Shown: positions 1-5,957 of the stretch, in pieces
Position numbering within the stretch: the first letter of the stretch is position 1
Layout of the letters: each line of letters starts with the position of its first letter
Source of the DNA: Pseudomonadota bacterium
GTDB taxonomy: Bacteria > Pseudomonadota > Gammaproteobacteria > Xanthomonadales > Xanthomonadaceae
NCBI GenBank assembly: GCA_023423605.1
Contig: JAFAFF010000072.1
Location: forward strand, 1-5,957
Direction of reading: 5' to 3'
Length of the DNA stretch: 5,957 nucleotides
The notes under the pieces: generated by a model
Told to the model about the DNA's origin: nothing
The model's database searches: none
What the model saw: the letters and a program-made list of their open reading frames with translations, nothing else
Program-made: the position numbers and the translations under genes

Positions 1-1
1 G

Positions 2-1336
<1,335 letters not shown>

Positions 1337-1339
1337 CCG

Positions 1340-1362
1340 GTAGTGCCGGGCTCTGCCCGGCA
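1340..1362 (+). repeat. SMAG (GTAG-type REP) hairpin, copy 1
   Basis: The element is GTAG followed by an 8-bp perfect stem, TGCCGGGC / GCCCGGCA, closing on a TCT loop. It begins 3 bp after the glpK stop codon. The GTAG head, stem size and trinucleotide loop fit the SMAG family of S. maltophilia, which is thought to be mobilised by REP-associated tyrosine transposases (RAYTs). No T-tract follows, so this is not a canonical intrinsic terminator, but it could slow exonucleases or polymerase at this convergent junction. The family assignment is from memory; the hairpin itself is directly visible. Confidence 0.85.
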
Positions 1363-1377
1363 ATCTGGAAGCCCCGC

Positions 1378-1400
1378 GTAGTGCCGGGCTCTGCCCGGCA
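1378..1400 (+). repeat. SMAG (GTAG-type REP) hairpin, copy 2
   Basis: This copy is identical over 23 bases to the one starting at 1340 and has the same orientation, with its start 38 bp further on. Both copies are followed by AATC or CAATC-like sequence and then a GGAA, so the repeated unit extends slightly beyond the hairpin. The two form a head-to-tail dimer, a common arrangement for REP-type elements. It lies 20 bp from the metQ stop codon. Confidence 0.85.
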
Positions 1401-1420
1401 ATCCGGAAAGCAACCCTCCC

Positions 1421-2212
1421 TCAGAACGCCGGCAACACCGCGCCCTTGTACTTCCGCTCGATGAATTCCTTCACCTGCGGACTGGTCAGCGCCTGCGCCA
1501 GCTTCTGCACGCGCGCGTCGTCCTTGTTGTCCGGGCGCGCCACCAGGAAGTTCACATACGGCGAATCCTTGCTTTCGATCGCCAACGCGTCCTCGGTCGG
1601 GTTCAGGCCCGCATCCAGCGCATAGTTGGTGTTGATCAACGCCAGATCCACCTGGTCGAGCACACGCGGCAGCATCGCCGAATCCAGCTCGCGGAACTTC
1701 AGGTGCTTCGGGTTGGCGGTGATGTCGCGCTGCGTTGCCAGCGCATTGGCCGGATCCTTCAGCTGGATCACGCCGGCATGATGCAGCAGGATCAGCGCGC
1801 GGCTGTTGTTGCTCGGATCGTTGGGAATCACCACGTCGGCACCGTCGCGCAGTTCGTCCAGCGATTTCACCTTGCGCGAATAGGCACCGAACGGCTCGAT
1901 ATGCACACCGGTCACGGTGACCAGTCCGGTCCGGCGGTCGCGGTTGTACGCGTCCAGGTAGGGCTCGGTCTGGAAATAATTCACGTCCACCTGCTTCTGC
2001 ACCAGCTGGTCGTTGGGCTGCACGTAATCGTTGAACACACGCACATCCAGGTCCACGCCCTGCTCCTTCAGCATCGGCTTGACCACGTCCAGGATCTCCG
2101 CGTGCGGCACCGCGGTCGCGGCAACCACCAGCTTCTGCGACGTATCGCCGGACTTGCCACAGGCACTCAGTGCCAACGCGGCGAACAGGGAAAACAACAG
2201 CGTCTTCTTCAT
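1421..2212 (-). CDS. metQ: Methionine-type ABC transporter substrate-binding lipoprotein (MetQ/NlpA family)
   Basis: This 263-residue protein is predicted to be a lipid-anchored binding protein that delivers methionine or a related compound to a MetNI-type ABC importer. A lysine-rich n-region (MKKTLL) and hydrophobic core lead to the lipobox LSAC, with lipidated Cys18. The NlpA-family core follows: VFNDYVQPND (about 59-68), YFQTEPYLDAY (79-89), SLDELRDGADV, NDPSNNSRAL (131-140), INTNYA (193-198) and SPYVN (217-221). Length and order match E. coli MetQ. The His of the usual FQHxPYL motif, a methionine contact in known structures, is Thr82 here. No metN or metI is visible on either side. The gene starts 25 bp after the WYL regulator stop, so co-transcription is possible. 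No Shine-Dalgarno sequence is evident before the ATG; the coding strand there is C-rich. The family is secure, the exact ligand less so. Confidence 0.92.
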   Translation of the reverse strand: MKKTLLFSLFAALALSACGKSGDTSQKLVVAATAVPHAEILDVVKPMLKEQGVDLDVRVFNDYVQPNDQLVQKQVDVNYFQTEPYLDAYNRDRRTGLVTVTGVHIEPFGAYSRKVKSLDELRDGADVVIPNDPSNNSRALILLHHAGVIQLKDPANALATQRDITANPKHLKFRELDSAMLPRVLDQVDLALINTNYALDAGLNPTEDALAIESKDSPYVNFLVARPDNKDDARVQKLAQALTSPQVKEFIERKYKGAVLPAF

Positions 2213-2237
2213 CTTGGACAGTATCTCGGGGGGAGGG

Positions 2238-3203
2238 TCATTCGTAATTGCTGAGCGCCAGCGCCAGCAGGCTCTTGGCCTGCTCGCGCAGCATCACCGG
2301 CTCGATGATTTCGGCATCCGAACCGTAGTGCAGCACATCCATCAGCAGCTCGCGCGAAACACTGTAGGGCACCTTGAGCTCGTAACGGCCATCTGCCAGG
2401 AAGCGGCCCTGCTGGTTGGCGTGCCAGTGTTCGTCGGCCACCCAGCGCGCGGCCTTGGCGCTGAACACGATGGTCGCCCAGCCCTTCGGCGCGCCGGAGA
2501 AAATACCGTAGCTGGCCCCCAGCTGCGCGTCCAGTTCGCCCTCATCGATATCGGTGGCCGGCGCATCCACCACCCGTGCCTTGTTGATGCGGTCCACCGC
2601 AAAACTGCGCAGCGCTTCGCGATCATGGTCCCAGGCATCGAGATACCAGTTGTCGCGGTAATGGGTCAGCCGCTGCGGGGAGACCGTGCGGCGGGTCGCC
2701 TCGTCGGTGGAGCGCGCGCGGTATTCAAAGGCCAGCTGGCGCCGTTCCAGCACGGCAGAGGCGACACTGCGGAAGCTGGCTTCGTCGAACTTCCGCACGC
2801 GGTGCGGAATCACCCGCACCCGGTCCACCGGCCAGCTGGATACACCCGCCTGGGCAGCCAGCAGGCCTTCGATGCGCTGCTGCAGCGGAGCCAGCACCGA
2901 CGACAGCACCCCCCCGCCTGTCCGCGCCAGCAGATGCTGCGAGGCCAGCAGCGCATGCAGCTCTTCCGAGCTCAACCACAGCCCTGGCAGCTCGAATCGG
3001 TCACTCTCATCGGCCAGGTAACGGAATCCGGCCTCACCATCCCCTTCGATTGGCGCCATCAATGCATCGCGCAGGAAGGCCAGATCGCGATATACCGTCG
3101 CGCGGGAACACCCCAGGGTGTCCTGCAGCGTCGCCACCGTGACCGGATAGCGGGCGGACTTGAGCAGACGATGCAGGGCGGTGATGCGTTCGTATCGGTC
3201 CAT
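2238..3203 (-). CDS. WYL-domain transcriptional regulator (YafY/DeoR-like HTH)
   Basis: This 321-residue protein is a predicted cytoplasmic DNA-binding regulator. An N-terminal winged HTH (about residues 4-60) has the helix-turn-helix TLQDTLGCSRATVYRDLAFL. A WYL domain follows (about 130-215), with Trp186-Tyr187-Leu188 in NWYLDAWD and the conserved SFAVDRI (200-206). A C-terminal WCX-like region covers about 243-321 (YELKVPYSVSRELLMDVL). WYL domains are thought to sense ligands such as nucleotides or nucleic acids; the effector here is unknown. The start at MDRYERI is preferred to an in-frame ATG 30 bp upstream because family members begin at this point and GGGGG lies just before it. The gene is divergent from a lipoprotein gene and 25 bp upstream of metQ. 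These are its most likely targets, but this is inference from position only. Length is normal for the family. Confidence 0.9.
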   Translation of the reverse strand: MDRYERITALHRLLKSARYPVTVATLQDTLGCSRATVYRDLAFLRDALMAPIEGDGEAGFRYLADESDRFELPGLWLSSEELHALLASQHLLARTGGGVLSSVLAPLQQRIEGLLAAQAGVSSWPVDRVRVIPHRVRKFDEASFRSVASAVLERRQLAFEYRARSTDEATRRTVSPQRLTHYRDNWYLDAWDHDREALRSFAVDRINKARVVDAPATDIDEGELDAQLGASYGIFSGAPKGWATIVFSAKAARWVADEHWHANQQGRFLADGRYELKVPYSVSRELLMDVLHYGSDAEIIEPVMLREQAKSLLALALSNYE

Positions 3204-3287
3204 GCCCCCGATTATGTCCGAGTCAAGGCCCATCGTGGCGTCGTTGATCGGCTATCGTGTCGATCCGTCCCGCGACTCCTCTTGCGC
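3204..3287. promoter_or_regulatory. Divergent intergenic region with a possible operator
   Basis: These 84 bp separate the WYL regulator from the lipoprotein gene and should hold both promoters. GATCG at 3246-3250 and CGATC at 3261-3265 form an inverted repeat with 10 bp between the arms. A further ATCG at 3254-3257 faces the same CGAT across 3 bp. This could be a binding site for the adjacent regulator, but the arms are only 4-5 bp long. No good -35/-10 pair could be found for the + strand gene. Confidence 0.3.
3211..3216 (-). promoter_or_regulatory. Possible -10 hexamer for the WYL regulator
   Basis: On the minus strand the hexamer reads CATAAT and ends 7 nt before the chosen ATG. If used, transcription would start at or within a base of the start codon, giving a leaderless or nearly leaderless mRNA. 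No TTGACA-like -35 lies at the proper distance; a TTGACT is only 4 bp upstream of the hexamer. The GGGGG between the hexamer and the ATG could instead be a weak ribosome-binding site for a longer transcript. Confidence 0.25.
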
Positions 3288-3923
3288 ATGCGTGCCCTCC
3301 CGCTGATCCTGGTGGCCCTGGCCGGCCTGCTGGCCGCCTGTTCGCAACCCTCTCCCGCCCCGGCGCCCACTGCCGTACCGGGCGTTCCGGCCGCTCCACC
3401 CGCCGCGGCCAGCGATCCGCTGCAGGCGGTGTTGTCGGCGAGCCAGCGCTTCGCCGCCTTGCGCAGCTTCCATGCGGACATGAGCCTGCATGGCACCCAG
3501 CCCGGCCAGGTGGTCAGGACGTCAATGGATTACGTGGCTCCGGACCGCTATCTGCTGCAGGGTCCGGGCGGTCCGCAGACGATCATCGGCGACACCTTTT
3601 TCCTGAGGGCCGAAGGGCGCATGCAGCAGGTGCCGGTGCCGGCCGGAACGCTGGAGCAATGGCGCAATCCACTGCCCGGGACCGCTGCGCTGCAGGATCT
3701 GGCGGTACAGGACCTGGGCGTTGAAGACATCACCGGCACGGCCACCCGCCGCTATCGCCTGGACGGCCCCGCCGGCAGTGGCGAAACGCTGCAGTACTGG
3801 ATTGCCACGGATGGTCTGCCACGGCAGATCCAGCGCGATGGTTTCAACGGCAACCAGCCGTACCGCATCACATTGCGCTATTCGCGGTTGAACGACCCTA
3901 CGTTGACTGTTGCCGATCCCTGA
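3288..3923 (+). CDS. Putative lipoprotein with LolA-like fold, function unknown
   Basis: I do not recognise a named gene. The 211-residue product begins with a short signal peptide (MRALPLILVALAGLLAAC) ending in the lipobox LAAC, with lipidated Cys18. The next residues are Ser-Gln, not Asp, which favours the outer membrane under the E. coli sorting rule. A Pro/Ala-rich linker spans about residues 20-42. The remaining domain (about 44-205) alternates short strand-like segments: FHADMSLHG, VVRTSMDYVAPDRYLLQ, IIGDTFFLRAEGRMQQVPV, TRRYRLDG, LQYWIATDGLPRQIQRD and YRITLRYSRLND. This pattern resembles LolA/LolB/LppX-type lipid-binding lipoproteins, but it is a fold impression only. The start is the ATG; an in-frame TTG lies 6 bp upstream, and neither has a strong ribosome-binding site. 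The gene is divergent from the WYL regulator and 138 bp before the DUF481 gene, on the same strand. The lipoprotein call is firm; the fold is tentative. Confidence 0.85.
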   Translation: MRALPLILVALAGLLAACSQPSPAPAPTAVPGVPAAPPAAASDPLQAVLSASQRFAALRSFHADMSLHGTQPGQVVRTSMDYVAPDRYLLQGPGGPQTIIGDTFFLRAEGRMQQVPVPAGTLEQWRNPLPGTAALQDLAVQDLGVEDITGTATRRYRLDGPAGSGETLQYWIATDGLPRQIQRDGFNGNQPYRITLRYSRLNDPTLTVADP

Positions 3924-3989
3924 GCGGCCCGCGCGTGGAAAACGCAGCCACCGGATGCAGAAACGCCGACTGAAGCACCGCCGGACCTG

Positions 3990-4004
3990 CGGTCGAGGCG
4001 ACCG
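3990..4004 (+). promoter_or_regulatory. Small hairpin and -35-like site upstream of the DUF481 gene
   Basis: CGGTCG / CGACCG forms a perfect 6-bp stem around an AGG loop. It has no T-tract, so it is unlikely to terminate the preceding lipoprotein gene. Immediately downstream, TTGACG (4009-4014) resembles a -35 element, and TATCAT (4016-4021) resembles a -10 but is too close to pair with it. The rest of the 138-bp gap between the two + strand genes shows nothing else I can support. The hairpin could be an operator or chance in GC-rich DNA. Confidence 0.25.
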
Positions 4005-4050
4005 GAGGTTGACGTTATCATCTCCCTTCGCTCGTTTGCCCGACTTTCCC

Positions 4051-4054
4051 GGAG
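4051..4054 (+). promoter_or_regulatory. Ribosome-binding site of the DUF481 gene
   Basis: GGAG lies 7 nt before the ATG at 4062. It is the clearest Shine-Dalgarno sequence in the window and fixes the start of the DUF481 reading frame. Confidence 0.75.
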
Positions 4055-4061
4055 AACCCCG

Positions 4062-4838
4062 ATGTCCCTGCGCGTTTCACTGCTGTTTCCCCTGCTGCTG
4101 GCCGCACCCGCGGCATTCGCGCAGGATCCCGCCGAACTGGCGGCGATGACCTCTCCCTGGAGCGGCAGCGGCGGTGAACTGGGCTACGCATCGGCACGCG
4201 GCAACAGCACCACCGAAAGTGCCAATGGCCGCCTGCGCCTGCGTTACACCGACGACGACTGGGTTCACAGCATGGACCTGTTCGGCCTGCGTTCGCGTTC
4301 CGAATCGGTGCAGACCAACGACGACGGCACCACCAACCGGGTCACCAACACCACCGCCAACCGCTACACCGGCAGTGCCGGCAGCGCGCTGCAGCTGGGT
4401 GAACACCGGCAGATCACCGCCACGGTGCGCTACGAACAGGATGATTTCGCCACCTATGACCGCCAGGCATCGTTCGGTCTGGGTTACGGCACCCGGCTGC
4501 TGGACAACGAGCGCTTCTCGCTGGACGCGCAGATCGGCCCCGGTGTGCGCCGCACCCACAGCACCGAAGACGATCAAACCCGCAGTGGCCTGATCGGCCG
4601 TGGCTTTTTCGACATCAAGTATTCGCTGACCCCCAACACCGACCTGGTCAACACCCTGCTGGTGGAATCCGGTTCGTACAACACCTTCGCGCAGAACGAC
4701 CTGGGTATTTCGGTGAGCATGAACGAACACCTGGCGCTGAAGGCCGCCTGGCAGGCGCGCCACAACAGCGACGTGGCCGAGGACAAGCAGAAGACCGACA
4801 CCCTGACCACGATGAACGTGGTCTACACCTTCAAATAA
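4062..4838 (+). CDS. DUF481 family outer-membrane beta-barrel protein (YdiY-like)
   Basis: The 258-residue product has a Sec signal peptide (MSLRVSLLFPLLLAAPAAFA) with cleavage likely after Ala20 in AFA|QD. The mature protein opens with the family-type stretch WSGSGGELGYASARGNSTTESANGRL (about 33-58, shown here only as a landmark: Gly-rich, then GNS). Alternating hydrophobic and polar strands follow to the C-terminus, typical of an outer-membrane barrel: LRLRYTDDDWVHSMDLFG, ITATVRYEQDDFATY, ASFGLGYGTRLL, FSLDAQIGPGVRR and FDIKYSLTP. The last strand, TTMNVVYTFK, ends in Phe-Lys, not the usual terminal Phe. A Thr/Asn/Asp-rich segment (about 85-103, from QTNDDGTTNRVTN) is likely an exposed loop. 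DUF481 members are annotated as putative salt-induced outer-membrane proteins; their biochemical role is unknown. The start is supported by GGAG 7 nt upstream. Same strand as the lipoprotein gene, but the 138-bp gap suggests its own promoter. Convergent with hemC. Confidence 0.9.
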   Translation: MSLRVSLLFPLLLAAPAAFAQDPAELAAMTSPWSGSGGELGYASARGNSTTESANGRLRLRYTDDDWVHSMDLFGLRSRSESVQTNDDGTTNRVTNTTANRYTGSAGSALQLGEHRQITATVRYEQDDFATYDRQASFGLGYGTRLLDNERFSLDAQIGPGVRRTHSTEDDQTRSGLIGRGFFDIKYSLTPNTDLVNTLLVESGSYNTFAQNDLGISVSMNEHLALKAAWQARHNSDVAEDKQKTDTLTTMNVVYTFK

Positions 4839-4850
4839 GGCCCACGACAC

Positions 4851-4873
4851 GTAGAGCCGGGCTCTGCCCGGCT
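4851..4873 (+). repeat. SMAG (GTAG-type REP) hairpin, copy 3
   Basis: This copy has GTAG, an 8-bp stem AGCCGGGC / GCCCGGCT and a TCT loop. It matches the copies at 1340 and 1378 except at the outermost base pair, which is A-T instead of T-A, so pairing is kept. It sits 12 bp after the DUF481 stop, in the convergent junction with hemC, in the same orientation as the other copies. Confidence 0.85.
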
Positions 4874-4890
4874 TCTGGCTCTGCCCGGCT
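4874..4890 (+). repeat. Partial duplicate of the SMAG 3' half
   Basis: The 14 bases at 4877-4890 (GGCTCTGCCCGGCT) exactly repeat 4860-4873, the loop and 3' arm of the adjacent SMAG element, at a 17-bp period. The GTAG head and most of the 5' arm are missing, so it cannot fold like a full copy, although its arm could compete for pairing with the 5' arm of copy 3. It looks like a remnant of slippage or of a decayed second copy. Confidence 0.7.
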
Positions 4891-4902
4891 CACGCAAGCT
4901 CC

Positions 4903-5814
4903 TCACACGTCCAGCAGTTCCCTCGCGCCCGCGTCCACCAGCATCGATGCCACACGCTGGCCCAGTGTTTCCGGATCGGTGCCCGGCCCTGTGGCTTCGG
5001 CACGTACCGCACGGCCATCGGCTGCGCTGCCTACCAGCCCTTGCAGATGCAGATCGCTGCCCTGCCAACGCGCGATCGCCGCCACGGGTACGTGGCAGCT
5101 GCCATGCAGTGCCCGGTTCATTGCCCGCTCGGCTTCCACGCAGGCGCGCGTATCCGCATCATCCAGCGTCGCAAACAGCGCCCTCAGCGACGCATTGCCC
5201 CCATCGCATTCCACCGCCACGGCTCCCTGCGCCGGAGCGGGCAACCAGTCCGGCGGCTGCAGGCGTGCGACGATGCGTTCGCCCAGGCCAAGCCGCTCCA
5301 GCCCCGCCACGGCCAGCACGATGGCGTCGTAGCCGCCATTGTCCAGCTTGGCCAACCGTGTGTTGACGTTGCCGCGCAGGTCAAGCAGCTCCAGATCCGG
5401 CCTTGCCGCACGCAGCTGGGCCTGGCGGCGCAGCGATGACGTCCCCACGCGTGCGCCCAGCGGCAGCGCATCCAGCGAGGCATACAGGTTCGACACGAAG
5501 CCGTCTGCCGGGTCATGCCGCGGCAGGATCGCCGGCAGCGCGAAGGGCGCATCCAGTTCCATCGGTACATCCTTCAGCGAATGCACGGCACAGTCGGCAT
5601 CGCCACGCAGCATCGCCAGTTCCAGTTCCTTCAGGAACAGCCCCTTGCCACCGATGGCCGCCAGCGAGCGGTCCAGCACCTCATCGCCGCGGGTGCTCAT
5701 GGGAACCAGTTCCACGTGCAGGCCGGGATGGGCCTGGCGCAGACGGTCAGCGACGTGTTCGCTCTGCCAGAGGGCGAGCGGGCTCTTGCGGGTAGCGATG
5801 CGGATGGTGTCCAT
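4903..5814 (-). CDS. hemC: Hydroxymethylbilane synthase (porphobilinogen deaminase)
   Basis: This cytoplasmic enzyme (EC 2.5.1.61) joins four porphobilinogens head to tail into hydroxymethylbilane in haem and sirohaem synthesis. The 303-residue protein is close to the 313 of E. coli HemC. The N-terminus [14 protein letters not shown] is the family hallmark. The catalytic Asp82 is in HSLKDVP (E. coli Asp84). [11 protein letters not shown] (124-134) and LRGNVNTRL (146-154) supply the substrate-binding arginines. The dipyrromethane cofactor attaches at Cys240 in [10 protein letters not shown] (E. coli Cys242). [12 protein letters not shown] (191-202) is also typical. The ATG at MDTIRI is chosen over the upstream in-frame ATGs because family members start here; the extra 35 residues of the longer frame are unlike HemC. 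No hemD follows; the gene ends at a SMAG-containing convergent junction. A GATAAT hexamer lies just before the start. No missing key residues were seen. Confidence 0.97.
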   Translation of the reverse strand: MDTIRIATRKSPLALWQSEHVADRLRQAHPGLHVELVPMSTRGDEVLDRSLAAIGGKGLFLKELELAMLRGDADCAVHSLKDVPMELDAPFALPAILPRHDPADGFVSNLYASLDALPLGARVGTSSLRRQAQLRAARPDLELLDLRGNVNTRLAKLDNGGYDAIVLAVAGLERLGLGERIVARLQPPDWLPAPAQGAVAVECDGGNASLRALFATLDDADTRACVEAERAMNRALHGSCHVPVAAIARWQGSDLHLQGLVGSAADGRAVRAEATGPGTDPETLGQRVASMLVDAGARELLDV

Positions 5815-5820
5815 GCAGGC

Positions 5821-5826
5821 ATTATC
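5821..5826 (-). promoter_or_regulatory. Possible -10 hexamer of hemC
   Basis: On the minus strand the sequence is GATAAT, ending 6 nt before the hemC ATG, which would put transcription start on the A of the start codon. There is no obvious Shine-Dalgarno sequence between them. No convincing -35 was found at 16-18 bp upstream, so this is a tentative call. Confidence 0.3.
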
Positions 5827-5913
5827 CCGCATCAGGCTGTCGGCGAACGGCGAAGCCCCTCGTGGTTGGCCGTTGGATTGGGCCGGCCGGGCGGATGGGG
5901 TGGGCAGGACCCG

Positions 5914-5957
5914 CTGCAAGTACGTCCATGTAAGCTCGGGTGCGGCTCCTGCCGCAC
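5914..5957. repeat. Candidate dispersed intergenic repeat with hairpin, cut by window edge
   Basis: GTGCGGC (5940-5946) and GCCGCAC (5951-5957) form a perfect 7-bp stem with a TCCT loop, ending exactly at the window edge, so the stem may extend further. The adjacent stretch 5914-5939, read on the minus strand, contains TTACATGGACGTACTTGCAG. I recall very similar sequence recurring near gene ends in Stenotrophomonas and Xanthomonas genomes; this is from memory. On the minus strand the hairpin comes first, so it may end an upstream gene. Between this and the hemC start (5827-5913) I see only GC-rich sequence. Confidence 0.45.

Noticed and set aside
1340..1400. Intrinsic terminators at the glpK/metQ junction
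   Set aside because: The hairpins lack T-tracts on either strand and their GTAG heads fit REP-type repeats better.
3204..3233. Earlier ATG giving 10 more residues to the WYL regulator
   Set aside because: MGLDSDIIGG does not match family N-termini and the upstream ATG has no ribosome-binding site.
2031..3287. Long + strand extension upstream of the lipoprotein ATG, running antisense through the WYL regulator and metQ
   Set aside because: The regulator and metQ are clear genes on the other strand; the lipobox requires the start at 3288, and the extension has no domain.
3910..4149. 79-codon + strand frame spanning the gap before the DUF481 gene
   Set aside because: Arg/Pro/Cys-rich, overlaps the DUF481 start out of frame and has no plausible start signal.
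4077..4850. 257-codon minus-strand frame opposite the DUF481 gene
   Set aside because: Gly/Val/Gln-rich antisense shadow; the + strand frame has a signal peptide, a good ribosome-binding site and family pattern.
5815..5919. 35-residue N-terminal extension of HemC
   Set aside because: It is Pro/Arg/Ser-rich, absent from family members, and HemC homologues start just before [14 protein letters not shown].

Overview
The window looks like a core chromosomal segment from a high-GC gammaproteobacterium of the Xanthomonadaceae, most likely Stenotrophomonas (S. maltophilia complex). The strongest evidence is three short hairpins starting with GTAG, with 8-bp perfect stems and a TCT loop. These match the SMAG type of REP element described from S. 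maltophilia. The strong GC bias also gives long open antisense frames, as expected in this family. Taxonomy is inferred from recalled family patterns, not from a database search.

Layout from left to right: a 5'-truncated glycerol kinase gene (glpK, + strand); a convergent junction holding two tandem SMAG hairpins; metQ, a methionine-type ABC substrate-binding lipoprotein (- strand); a WYL-domain transcriptional regulator (- strand) lying 25 bp upstream of metQ; a short divergent intergenic region; a small unnamed lipoprotein with a LolA-like look (+ strand); a 138-bp gap with a small hairpin; a DUF481 outer-membrane protein (+ strand); a second convergent junction with a third SMAG hairpin and a partial duplicate of it; hemC, hydroxymethylbilane synthase (- strand); and a 143-bp hemC upstream region that ends in another candidate dispersed repeat cut by the window edge.

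The genes do not form one pathway. They cover glycerol catabolism, amino-acid uptake, transcriptional control, the cell envelope and tetrapyrrole synthesis. The only plausible co-transcribed pair is the WYL regulator with metQ. Both convergent junctions carry GTAG hairpins, while the divergent and same-strand gaps do not.

I found no clear sign of an undescribed defence, mobile or biosynthetic system. The most useful second-look items are: GlpK lacks the residues used for both known types of allosteric or PTS control; MetQ has Thr in place of the usual ligand-binding His and has no metN or metI beside it; -10-like hexamers sit 6-7 nt before the start codons of hemC and the WYL regulator, suggesting leaderless or ultra-short leaders; and the SMAG copies show a compensatory base-pair change.
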